Positions 26,470 to 35,035 of a DNA stretch of 64,000 nt are shown here, in pieces; within the stretch, counting starts at the first letter, position 1, and every line of letters begins with the position of its first letter. Source of the DNA: Thermotoga neapolitana DSM 4359 (GTDB lineage: Bacteria; Thermotogota; Thermotogae; Thermotogales; Thermotogaceae); assembly GCF_000018945.1 (NCBI RefSeq), contig NC_011978.1, forward strand, positions 1,272,729 to 1,336,728, written 5' to 3'. Position numbers and translations under genes: made by a program. Below the pieces are notes generated by a model. That model did not search any database. It was not told the origin of the DNA and worked only from the letters and a program-made list of their open reading frames with translations.

Positions 26470-27315
26470 ATGAGAGGAAAATGGATTCCCTTTCTTCTGA
26501 TACTCCCTGCAGTTCTTTACCTTGTTGTTTTGATGGGATATCCTCTCTTTGAAACGTTCAGACTCGCTTTTACAAGCAACGAGGGGTTTTTCGGAAACTT
26601 CAAGCGTCTCATGGAGAGTGGAGAGTTCTGGAACGCCATGAAGAACACACTACTTCTCACAGCGGTGATCGTTCCAGCCCAGCTCATTCTTGCCCTGGGA
26701 CTTGCTCTCTTTGTGAACTGGAAGTTCAGAGGTTACACGATGATCCTGTACTTCATAGCGATTCCACTTGCCCTGAGTGACGTCACAGCGGCCCTCATGA
26801 GTTACACGATATTTTCACCCAACGGATATTTGAACAAGATCCTCATGAGTCTGAACCTGATAGAAAGGCCTCTTTATTTCTTTGGGTACATGTTCAAGGC
26901 CAGAGAATTCTGGGTGATAGCCCTCACAGAAATCTGGAGAGCAACACCGCTTGTTTTCATCATCATCCTTGCTGGTCTTCAGTCGATAAACAGGGAATAC
27001 CTGGAAGCTGCCGATCTGTTCGGTTTTTCCAGATGGAAGAAGTTCACAAAGATCATACTTCCGCTTTTGAAGCCATCCATCATGTCGGCACTTCTTCTGA
27101 GGACCCTCTTTGCGTTTCAGATATTCGGTGTCGTGTGGCTTCTTGCGGGAAGGGACATCCCGGTTCTGGCTGGTGAAACCTACTACTGGTACACCTTCAT
27201 GAACGACCCGAAGATGGCCAGCGCTTATGCACTGGTGATCGCCCTCGTTACGATCATCGTCAGCTGGTTCTACATAACGTTCCTCAGGGCAAAACACCTG
27301 GAGGGGGCGCGATGA
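26470..27315 (+). CDS. Sugar ABC transporter permease, MalF type
   Basis: A 281-residue inner-membrane permease with six predicted helices. The first is PFLLILPAVLYLVVLMGYPLF. The cytoplasmic EAA loop reads YLEAADLFGFSRWKKFTKIILPLLKPSI. ATG 26470 is the start because the hydrophobic N-terminus begins there and GGGGGTG lies just upstream. It overlaps the next permease by four bases (ATGA). Confidence 0.93.
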   Translation: MRGKWIPFLLILPAVLYLVVLMGYPLFETFRLAFTSNEGFFGNFKRLMESGEFWNAMKNTLLLTAVIVPAQLILALGLALFVNWKFRGYTMILYFIAIPLALSDVTAALMSYTIFSPNGYLNKILMSLNLIERPLYFFGYMFKAREFWVIALTEIWRATPLVFIIILAGLQSINREYLEAADLFGFSRWKKFTKIILPLLKPSIMSALLLRTLFAFQIFGVVWLLAGRDIPVLAGETYYWYTFMNDPKMASAYALVIALVTIIVSWFYITFLRAKHLEGAR

Positions 27316-28109
27316 TGAGAAGATTTTTCATCGTCTTTCTATCTGTGATCGTATCTCTGTGGTTTTTGACTCCGGTGTTCTTCATCGTCCTTGCATCACT
27401 CACACCTTCGTCGGATTACTACGATCCGCACAGGATATTCCCGAGCAGTCTCACCCTTGATCATCTCTACAAACTCTTCGTCACACTGGGAGGTGGTAAG
27501 GCAACGCTGACCAGTATCCAGGTGGCCCTCGTTTCGATAGGAATTTCGTTTCTTCTTGGGCTTCCCGCTGGATACGCCCTCACAAGGTATGTCTTTCCGG
27601 GAAAGAATGCCATCAGGCTCTCCATGCTCATGACAAGATCGATTCCCCTCATCGTGGTCGCAGTTCCTCTTGTGGTTCTTTACATGAGACTGAATCTTGC
27701 AGACACCACACTCGGTGTGGCACTGGCACACGCTTCGATGATACTGCCCTTTGTTGTTCTCATCACCTCCAGTGTGTTTTCCGGGATCTCTGTTGAATAC
27801 GAGGAGGCGGGGATGGTCTTCGGATTGAGCAGGTTCCAGGCTTTTTTGAGAATCACACTTCCCCTTGCACTTCCTGGGCTCGCCGCTTCTGCCATATTTG
27901 CCTTTATCATGTCTTGGAACGAAGTCTTTGCCTCTTCGATTCTGACACTGACGAACAGAACGCTTCCCGCACACATCCTCAACACCGCCATGGCATCACC
28001 CGATTACTTCAAGTTCGCTGCGGGAACGATCATGGCGATCCCTGCAATGGTGTTCATATTCTTCATTCGAAAGTACCTCGTGAGCATGTGGGGTATCACC
28101 TTAAAGTGA
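27312..28109 (+). CDS. Sugar ABC transporter permease, MalG type
   Basis: The second permease of the same importer, 265 residues and six helices. It has the MalG-like start with a hydrophobic helix ending in FFIVLASLTPSSDYY and the loop HRIFPSSLTLDHLYKLF. The EAA loop is EYEEAGMVFGLSRFQAFLRITLPLALPG. It has the usual MalG length, in contrast to the giant MalG-type protein at 59650. Followed 13 bases later by the ATPase gene. Confidence 0.93.
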   Translation: MMRRFFIVFLSVIVSLWFLTPVFFIVLASLTPSSDYYDPHRIFPSSLTLDHLYKLFVTLGGGKATLTSIQVALVSIGISFLLGLPAGYALTRYVFPGKNAIRLSMLMTRSIPLIVVAVPLVVLYMRLNLADTTLGVALAHASMILPFVVLITSSVFSGISVEYEEAGMVFGLSRFQAFLRITLPLALPGLAASAIFAFIMSWNEVFASSILTLTNRTLPAHILNTAMASPDYFKFAAGTIMAIPAMVFIFFIRKYLVSMWGITLK

Positions 28110-28122
28110 GAGGTGATAGAAA

Positions 28123-29190
28123 TTGGCTCAGGTGAGAATAGAAGGAGCGAAAAAGTACTTCGGGAACGTGAAGGCACTCGATGGTATCGACCTCACCGTG
28201 AACGAAGGAGAATTCCTCGTTCTGCTGGGGCCTTCAGGATGTGGAAAAACCACCCTCTTGAGATGCATAGCGGGCCTTGAGCAGGTAACAGAGGGAAGAA
28301 TCTTCTTCAACGACCGTGAGGTGACGAACCTTGCACCGAAAGACAGGAACATCTCAATGGTTTTCCAGAGTTACGCAGTCTGGCCCCACATGAAGGTGAG
28401 AGACAACATAGGGTATCCCCTCAAACTCAAGAAGGTTCCAAAGGAAGAGATCGAAAGGAGGGTGAACTGGGCGGCAGATCTTCTTCACATATCAGAACTT
28501 CTCGACAGATACCCCGCACAGCTTTCGGGAGGTCAGAGACAGAGGGTTGCCGTTGCCCGCGCGATCGTTCATGAACCAGAAGTGCTCCTGATGGATGAAC
28601 CCCTTTCGAATCTCGATGCTCTCCTTCGTGTGAAAATGAGAAGCGAATTGAAAAAACTCCAGGAAAGAATCGGTGTTACAACAATCTACGTGACCCACGA
28701 TCAAACGGAAGCGATGACAATGGGAGATAGAATCGCCGTGATGAATCAGGGAAAACTCCAGCAGGTGGGAACACCCTCTGAGATATACCATCATCCTGTG
28801 AACATCTTCGTTGCAGGATTTGTGGGATCACCGCAGATGAACTTTCTGGAGATGGAAGTGAAATCTCGGGGAACCAGTATCTTCCTTGAGAAAGATGCCA
28901 TATCGATTCCCCTGAAGACCGATCCAAAGATTTCAAGGGTTGTCCTCGGTATTCGTCCCGAAAACGTCTACCTGGAAGAGAGACCAAACACCGTCAGACT
29001 GGAAGGAGAGGTCTATTTTGCCGAAAAACTCATGTCGGACACGATACTCCACCTGAACGTTGGGACTGAGAAAATCGTTGCGAAGATCCCCGGTGATGTT
29101 GATTTCAAAAGTGGAGAAAAAGTTGAATTCTTCATAGATCCTGAGAAGATACACCTTTTCCATCCGGAAACAGGAGAGAGGCTTTCATGA
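28123..29190 (+). CDS. Sugar ABC transporter ATP-binding protein, MsmK/UgpC type
   Basis: A 355-residue cytoplasmic ATPase. Walker A GPSGCGKT (about 38-45), signature LSGGQRQR, Walker B VLLMDEPLSNLD and H-loop IYVTHD are present. The C-terminal 120 residues form the TOBE/regulatory domain (VLGIRPENV). This class can serve several sugar importers at once, which matters because the maltose-type importer at 56683-62124 has no ATPase of its own. TTG 28123 follows GAGAGGTGATAGAAA. It overlaps the GH38 gene by four bases. Confidence 0.93.
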   Translation: MAQVRIEGAKKYFGNVKALDGIDLTVNEGEFLVLLGPSGCGKTTLLRCIAGLEQVTEGRIFFNDREVTNLAPKDRNISMVFQSYAVWPHMKVRDNIGYPLKLKKVPKEEIERRVNWAADLLHISELLDRYPAQLSGGQRQRVAVARAIVHEPEVLLMDEPLSNLDALLRVKMRSELKKLQERIGVTTIYVTHDQTEAMTMGDRIAVMNQGKLQQVGTPSEIYHHPVNIFVAGFVGSPQMNFLEMEVKSRGTSIFLEKDAISIPLKTDPKISRVVLGIRPENVYLEERPNTVRLEGEVYFAEKLMSDTILHLNVGTEKIVAKIPGDVDFKSGEKVEFFIDPEKIHLFHPETGERLS

Positions 29191-31682
29191 AGGAAAAGGT
29201 GATCGTCCACAATCACTGGGACAGGGAGTGGTTCACCACATCCGAGGTGACCTCCCGCTGGCTGGGAGAGTTTTTTTTCAGAGTGAAGGACCTTTCTGAG
29301 AGAAATCCAGACTTTGTCTACGTGATGGACGGCCAGACGGCCGTGATCGAAGACCTTCTCACGGAAAACCCGCAGGTGGAGGAAGACCTCAAAAAACTGG
29401 TTGAAGAAGGGAAGTTGCTGATAGGACCCTATTACACGCAGATAGACTGGAGGATACCAAAAGAGCCGTCCATACTGAAAAATCTGGAGATAGGGTTGAA
29501 GGATTCTGAAAGATTCGGAAAGTGCATGAAGGTGGGATGGCTTCTTGACAACTTCGGTCACATATCTCAGGGCCCACAGTTGCACAGACTGTTCGGTATA
29601 GAGAAGGTCTTTCTCTGGCGGGGTGTTTCTTTCGAGAACGACGAGATCTCCCAGGAGTTTCTCTGGAAAGGAAGCGATGGCACAGCGGTTCAGGCCATAT
29701 TTCTTGTGGGAGGCTACAGAAACCTGTACAACCTGAAAGAGACGAAAGAGATGGCAGAGAAAAGACTGAAGCACGAAAAGAAAAAACTGGAAAGGTTCTC
29801 AAGATCTGGTGAGGTGCTACTTCTCGATGGATACGATATAGACCTCTCTCCAGAAGATCCCCAGGAGTATCTGAGGATTAAGATCGTCTCGCCAGAAGAT
29901 TTCCCTGAAAGGTTTCCCGGGGACGTACCTGTTCTTTCTGGAGAACTCCTTTCTGGAAGATACGCCTGCACCTTTCCGGGAACACTTTCCACCAGGGTGT
30001 ATCTGAAACTGGAAAGCGACCTCATCGAAGATCTTCTGAAACTGGAGGATATCCTTTCTGCCCTGAACGGTGAAAAGCCTCAGGAAATCCTGTGGAGGGA
30101 GTACCTGAAGACCCTTGCGCACGACAACATCTGTGGAGTGTGTGTGGATCCTGTCCATGAAAAGATGGGGAGAACATACAGGAAGATGTACTTTCTTTTA
30201 AAAAGATCCGTGGAAGAAAAGTTGAAAGAACTTTCCGGGAAAGCAAGACTGAAAAGTGGTCTTTATGTTTTTTCTCTTTCTCCGTTTCCTTACAATCACT
30301 GGTACTGCGACGGTGAGAGAACAGTTCGGCTAAGAACAGACGGTGCGGGATTTTTCAGAGCCGAAACCGCCAGTCAGAAGAGAGAGTCGAACAAGGCCCT
30401 GTCGTGGAAGAACGACTACTACGAGGCACACTTTGAAAAAGACGGCTCTCTTCTCCTGAACGGAAAAAGAGCAGGTGTTTTGAATCTGTTCGAAGAAAAG
30501 GGTGATACCTACTCCACCTTCGTTGAAAAAACGGATTTCTCCGTGATTCTGAGAAGACTTGAGATCGTCTCCAGAACGGAACATTCCATGGTTGTTGAGA
30601 TGGAAAGATCTGTTCAGTCACACCTGTGCCATGTTGAAACGAAAGAAAGAATCGTCTTCGATGAAACACCACTTGTGAAATGGAATCTGGTTCTGGACAC
30701 AAAAGGGAAGAACTACAAACTTTCGATGAGTTACGAGACAGGAACAGGAGAGATCTTTGCAAAGATGCCCTTCGATGTGGTGAAAAGAAAGGAAAAAGAC
30801 GATTGTCTACTACCAGAATCACTCCCTGAGAGTTTGAAGGGGATTCTTCTTGCAGCAAGAGAGACGGGTGTGGTGAGGGAATTTCCATTCCAGGGTTTTG
30901 TCTCCATATACGATGGCAAAATGTCGAAAACCTTCCTTGCAAAAGGTCTGAGAGAGTACTGGATGGAGAACAAAAGGGTGCACGTAACACTTGTGAGGTC
31001 GATCGAGTGGATAGCAAAGGATGTAAAGGGCAGAGTGGGGGACGCAGGTCCCATGATGTACGTTCCCGGAGCAAAGTGTGAGGGAAGCTTTTCGATGAGG
31101 CTTTCCTTTATGGAACTTGAGAGCCATCCAAGAAGCGAGGAGTTCTTCAGGTGGTACACCCTCTTTGACTGTCCTCCACTGTTTCTAGAGATCGAATCCG
31201 ATGGAGAAGAAAGCGAACGTGTCCTTTTCAAATCAAAACTCCCGTGGGTTGGTGTGAAGGACTCTTCCCTCTGGGTCTTCAATCCATATCTGGAAGAAGT
31301 GGAAGGTTTAAAACCCCTTCAGATAGGAACAAGACGGATCGAACCGCTCTCTGGTGCGGTGCGACCTTCTGAACTGTCCATCTTGAACTTTCCGGAGTTT
31401 CCCGTTCTGCGTCTTGAGAGTTCACCAGAAGACGAAGCGGTGGACCTTTTGAAAAAGACCATTTCTGAACTCGACGCGGAAGCCTCCAGGCTCTCTGGAA
31501 AAGATGACGTGAAGTCAAAACACAGGTACTTTTCTCTTCTCAGAACGAAGAAAGAAATGGAACTTTCACTTTTTCACCTTCAGAGCGAGGAAAAACTGGC
31601 AAGGGAGTTGAACGAACTTCGAATGAAGAGAAGAACCTACGATTACCTGCTGGAACTCTTTGAAAGCGAGGAGAAAGCATGA
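29187..31682 (+). CDS. GH38 alpha-mannosidase-like glycoside hydrolase
   Basis: An 831-residue enzyme without signal peptide, so cytoplasmic. The zinc-binding motif HNHWDREW (H8/H10 and D12) and the nucleophile segment GWLLDNFGH (D121) mark family 38. The HxHWDREW form is that of bacterial alpha-mannosidases and mannosylglycerate hydrolases such as MngB. A long beta-rich C-terminal half follows, ending in a helical tail (SELDAEASRLSGKDD onward). It probably splits the imported alpha-mannoside. It sits between the importer and two glycosyltransferases; the exact substrate is not known. Confidence 0.88.
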   Translation: MKEKVIVHNHWDREWFTTSEVTSRWLGEFFFRVKDLSERNPDFVYVMDGQTAVIEDLLTENPQVEEDLKKLVEEGKLLIGPYYTQIDWRIPKEPSILKNLEIGLKDSERFGKCMKVGWLLDNFGHISQGPQLHRLFGIEKVFLWRGVSFENDEISQEFLWKGSDGTAVQAIFLVGGYRNLYNLKETKEMAEKRLKHEKKKLERFSRSGEVLLLDGYDIDLSPEDPQEYLRIKIVSPEDFPERFPGDVPVLSGELLSGRYACTFPGTLSTRVYLKLESDLIEDLLKLEDILSALNGEKPQEILWREYLKTLAHDNICGVCVDPVHEKMGRTYRKMYFLLKRSVEEKLKELSGKARLKSGLYVFSLSPFPYNHWYCDGERTVRLRTDGAGFFRAETASQKRESNKALSWKNDYYEAHFEKDGSLLLNGKRAGVLNLFEEKGDTYSTFVEKTDFSVILRRLEIVSRTEHSMVVEMERSVQSHLCHVETKERIVFDETPLVKWNLVLDTKGKNYKLSMSYETGTGEIFAKMPFDVVKRKEKDDCLLPESLPESLKGILLAARETGVVREFPFQGFVSIYDGKMSKTFLAKGLREYWMENKRVHVTLVRSIEWIAKDVKGRVGDAGPMMYVPGAKCEGSFSMRLSFMELESHPRSEEFFRWYTLFDCPPLFLEIESDGEESERVLFKSKLPWVGVKDSSLWVFNPYLEEVEGLKPLQIGTRRIEPLSGAVRPSELSILNFPEFPVLRLESSPEDEAVDLLKKTISELDAEASRLSGKDDVKSKHRYFSLLRTKKEMELSLFHLQSEEKLARELNELRMKRRTYDYLLELFESEEKA

Positions 31683-32956
31683 AGATAGCCCTCCTTCACT
31701 ACCGCGGTGGTCTCATGGACGGTGTTTCTCTCGAAATGGAGAAGTGGAAGAAGGTCCTGACGAGGATGGGACATGAGGTTCACATCGTGGCAGGAAACAG
31801 AAAAGAAGGAGTCGACGTGGTCGTGGAGGAGATCGGGTTTGAAAATCCAGACTTCGCTATGATGAACAGGAACTTCTTCGGAGGTGTGACGGATTTCTCC
31901 AATGAAGAGGATTTTCTGAGTTTTATGAAAAAAAAAGAGGAAGAACTCTTCCATACTTTAAGTGAGGTTTTGGAAGATTACGATCTTGTTGTTCCGAACA
32001 ACATCTGGTCCCTGGGACTCTTTCCACCACTCGGCCTTGCCCTTTCGAAACTGAAAAAGAAATTCATCGCACACCACCACGATTTCTGGTGGGAGCGAAA
32101 GCACCTGATTCCAAAAAGCGAAAGGTTGAGAGAGATACTGGAAAGACACTTCCCACCGGATCTTCCAAATGTGAAGCACGTGGTCATAAACTCGATCGCA
32201 AAGAAAGAACTTCAGAAAAGAAAGGGCATAGATCCAGTTGTGGTGCCGAACGTTATGGATTTTGAAAGGCCACTTACCTCCGAAGATATGTATCACAGGA
32301 TGAGAGAAGAACTCGGTATAGATCCGGGAACGATCGTTGCCCTTCAGGCAACAAGGATCGACAAAAGAAAAGCGATCGAACTTTCAATAGACGTTGTGGC
32401 TTTATTGAAAAGGACCCTGAAGAGAAAAACTCCTCTATACAACGGCAGTGTGTTCAGTGGCGAGATTGTCCTCGTGTTTTCCGGTCTCTGTGAAGACGTA
32501 TCTTACCTTGAAGAGTTGAAAGAGTACGCTTCCCTGAAAAGTGTTCCACTTTTGATCTTCAGCGAGAGGGTGAAAGAAGACACCTCATTTTTCTGGAAAC
32601 TCTACAACGTTGCCGATTTTGTCACGTATCCCACCATCCTTGAGGGGTGGGGAAACCAACTCCTTGAAGCGATAGCGGCGAAAAAACCTGTTGTTCTTTT
32701 CGAGTACGAGGTGTTCAGGTCCGACATAAAACCGGTGGGGTTGAGGTACATCAGTCTGGGAGAGCGATTTTTCAGAAGAGAAAATCTTGTGAAGGTTGAA
32801 GAGAGCGTTCTGCAGAAAGCGGTGGAGGAACTGTCAAAACTTTTGTGTGATCCTTCTCTTTACAGAGAAACGGTGGAGCACAACTTCGAAGTGGGGAAGA
32901 AGCACTTCAGTCTGGAAAGACTGAAAGAGATACTGAGCAGGGAGGTATTGGTATGA
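31679..32956 (+). CDS. GT4-type glycosyltransferase
   Basis: A 425-residue GT-B fold transferase. The N-terminus is KIALLHYRGGLMDGVSLEM, the middle has FIAHHHDFWWERKH, and the donor-binding C-terminal half contains VVPNVMDFE, ATRIDKRKAIELSIDVVALL and the E(x)7E-type segment TILEGWGNQLLEAIAA. This type uses GDP- or UDP-sugars with retention. Together with the next gene it resembles the pairing of a mannosyltransferase with a glycerate glycosyltransferase used for mannosylglucosylglycerate in Petrotoga (recalled, not searched). Overlaps its neighbours by four bases on each side. Confidence 0.82.
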   Translation: MKIALLHYRGGLMDGVSLEMEKWKKVLTRMGHEVHIVAGNRKEGVDVVVEEIGFENPDFAMMNRNFFGGVTDFSNEEDFLSFMKKKEEELFHTLSEVLEDYDLVVPNNIWSLGLFPPLGLALSKLKKKFIAHHHDFWWERKHLIPKSERLREILERHFPPDLPNVKHVVINSIAKKELQKRKGIDPVVVPNVMDFERPLTSEDMYHRMREELGIDPGTIVALQATRIDKRKAIELSIDVVALLKRTLKRKTPLYNGSVFSGEIVLVFSGLCEDVSYLEELKEYASLKSVPLLIFSERVKEDTSFFWKLYNVADFVTYPTILEGWGNQLLEAIAAKKPVVLFEYEVFRSDIKPVGLRYISLGERFFRRENLVKVEESVLQKAVEELSKLLCDPSLYRETVEHNFEVGKKHFSLERLKEILSREVLV

Positions 32957-34095
32957 AGGTTGTCGTTGGGATACCCAGTTTCAACAACGCAGAGACGATT
33001 TCCCACGTTGCAAAAGTGGCGGCGAAGGGTATCATGGAGTTCTTCGATGGAGACGGCATGATCGTGAACTCGGACGGTGGCTCGTCCGATGGTACAAGAG
33101 AAAGATTCATGGAGACGGACACTTTCGGTGTTCCAAAGGAGAGTTTTGTCTACGAGGGAATTCCGGGAAAAGGAAGTGCCATGAAGGCCATCATGGAGTT
33201 TTCTCTTGAGCAGGGAGCGCAGACGGTGGTGTTTCTTGACTCCGACCTGAGAAGCGTGAAACCGTGGTGGGTGGAAAGACTTGCAGGACCAATACTGAGA
33301 GGAGAGGCAGACTACGTCACACCGTTTTATCTGAGACACAGATTCGATGGCACGATCACAAACAACGTCTGTTTTCCCATGACGTCTGCTCTTTACGGAA
33401 AGAAGGTGAGACAGCCCATCGGGGGAGACTTCGGTGTTGGAAAAAAACTCCTTGAGATTTACTTAGAAAAACCGGAAGAGACGTGGAAAACGGACGTTGC
33501 AAGATTCGGTATCGATATCTGGATGACCACAACCGCCATAAACGAATCTGGAAGGATCCTTCAGGCGGCCCTCGGTACCAAGATCCACGATGTCAAGGAT
33601 CCCGGAAAACACCTCAAGGGAATGTTCCTTCAGGTGGTGGGAACACTCTTTGAGTTGATGGTCACCTATCAGAACAGATGGATGAGTGTGTGGAACATTG
33701 AAGATGTGCCCATTTACGGTGAAACACCAGAAGAAGAAATTCCACCGATGACCATAGATGTGGACAATCTAAAAAAACTCGCAAAAGAAACACTGGTTGT
33801 ACCAGAATACGTGAACGAGAGTGCCGTAAGAGAAGTGAAAGAAGATGGCACACTCAGCCTCAATTCCTGGGTTGATCTTCTCTACAGAAGTGCCGTTCAA
33901 TACAGAAAGACGAGGGACAAAACGGTGGTGGAGAACCTTCTGCCGTTTTACTTTGCAAGAACCGCCAGGTTCGCAGAAGAGGTAAAATCTCTATCGGACG
34001 AAGAGGCCGAAAGGTACGTTTACGAGCAACTCGGGGTATTTCTGGAAAGGAAACGCCTGTTGAAGGAGGAGTGGGAGGTTGAAGATAAAGGATAG
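32953..34095 (+). CDS. GT81-like glycosyltransferase (glucosylglycerate / GPGS family look-alike)
   Basis: A 380-residue GT-A transferase. The order of motifs, VGIPSFNNAETI, SDGGSSDGT, GIPGKGSAM, the metal-binding VVFLDSDLR (DSD 96-98), VTPFYLRHRFDG and RQPIGGDFGVG, matches glucosyl-3-phosphoglycerate synthase and glucosylglycerate synthase (GT81) rather than ordinary GT2 enzymes. Those attach a sugar to glycerate or 3-phosphoglycerate in compatible-solute or polysaccharide synthesis. The C-terminal about 130 residues are helical and extra. The function here is inferred; no phosphatase gene lies next to it. It overlaps the GT4 gene by 4 and the regulator gene by 17 bases. Confidence 0.78.
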   Translation: MKVVVGIPSFNNAETISHVAKVAAKGIMEFFDGDGMIVNSDGGSSDGTRERFMETDTFGVPKESFVYEGIPGKGSAMKAIMEFSLEQGAQTVVFLDSDLRSVKPWWVERLAGPILRGEADYVTPFYLRHRFDGTITNNVCFPMTSALYGKKVRQPIGGDFGVGKKLLEIYLEKPEETWKTDVARFGIDIWMTTTAINESGRILQAALGTKIHDVKDPGKHLKGMFLQVVGTLFELMVTYQNRWMSVWNIEDVPIYGETPEEEIPPMTIDVDNLKKLAKETLVVPEYVNESAVREVKEDGTLSLNSWVDLLYRSAVQYRKTRDKTVVENLLPFYFARTARFAEEVKSLSDEEAERYVYEQLGVFLERKRLLKEEWEVEDKG

Positions 34096-34879
34096 GATAC
34101 TGAACATATACACACAGTTCAGCCCCGCCGAGCGGAGGGTGGCTGATTACATCCTGGAAAAACCGGATGATGTCATACACTACTCGATCACGGAGTTTGC
34201 AAAGATCGTGGGTGTGAGTGAAACCACGATTCACAGGGTGATCAAAAAACTCGATTTCGACGGCTATCAGGCCTTCAAGATCACCCTGGCAAGAGAGTTG
34301 AGCGGTATAGAAGAGGAGATAGAAAGACACGATTTCATAGATGAGGAAATAGAGATACTGAAACGTCTGAAGAACACACTGAACATGAAGGATGTAGAGC
34401 AGGCGGTGGAGTGGATCCTCTCAGCCCGGCGGGTGCTCTTTTTTGGAGTCGGACTTTCTGGGGTGGTATCAGAGTATGCGAGTTTGAAGTTTTCGCTCCT
34501 TGGTTTCCACACGTTCTTTTCCAACGACCCACACGTTCAGGTGATAGAGGCGGTGAACCTCACAGAGGAGGATCTGGTGATTTCGATCAGCCACACCGGA
34601 AACATAAGGGACACGGTGAAATCCACCCAGGTGGCAAAGGACATGGGAGCGAAAACGATTGCCATCACAACGAACAAAGACTCTGAACTGGCAAAGGTGG
34701 CCCACCTCGTTCTTCAGAGCCCTCCTGTGAAGTACGATACCTACGAGTTTTTGAGGGAAAACATCGGTGAAATCGCCGTTGTGGACGTTCTCTTCAAAGA
34801 GACCTTCCAGAGGATCTATCAGGAGAGAAAAAAGCACTTTGAAAACCTGGAGGATGTGTTCAAACCGAAGAGATTTTGA
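34079..34879 (+). CDS. RpiR-family transcriptional regulator (HTH plus SIS domain)
   Basis: A 266-residue regulator. The N-terminal helix-turn-helix (about 1-75) reads FSPAERRVADYILEKP and FAKIVGVSETTIHRVIKKL. The SIS domain (about 105-240) has FFGVGLSGVVSEYASLKF and SISHTGNIRDTVK, which bind phosphosugars. It therefore senses a sugar phosphate or related glycolytic acid and probably controls its own operon. TTG 34079 is supported by GGAGGAG upstream; the frame begins inside the glycosyltransferase gene. It is the last gene before a new promoter. Confidence 0.9.
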   Translation: MKIKDRILNIYTQFSPAERRVADYILEKPDDVIHYSITEFAKIVGVSETTIHRVIKKLDFDGYQAFKITLARELSGIEEEIERHDFIDEEIEILKRLKNTLNMKDVEQAVEWILSARRVLFFGVGLSGVVSEYASLKFSLLGFHTFFSNDPHVQVIEAVNLTEEDLVISISHTGNIRDTVKSTQVAKDMGAKTIAITTNKDSELAKVAHLVLQSPPVKYDTYEFLRENIGEIAVVDVLFKETFQRIYQERKKHFENLEDVFKPKRF

Positions 34880-34950
34880 GATTTCGTCTTCCAATCCAGA
34901 ATAATCTCGGATAGTTGGCTTTAAAAACCGAAAATCAAGAAAAATGACAC

Positions 34951-34980
34951 TTGACTTTACAGAAGGGAAGATGATACATT
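34951..34980 (+). promoter_or_regulatory. Promoter of the beta-mannan genes
   Basis: TTGACT (34951-34956) and TACATT (34975-34980) are 18 bases apart in the 156-base gap between the RpiR gene and the mannanase. No terminator hairpin for the upstream operon is seen in the gap. An ATCTCGGA element at 34904-34911, upstream of the -35 box, recurs before the importer gene at 39284. Confidence 0.55.
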
Positions 34981-35035
34981 TTTTCTGAAGGAGTTATAAA
35001 TAAGTACAGATTACTAATTAACGGAGGGGATTCAT

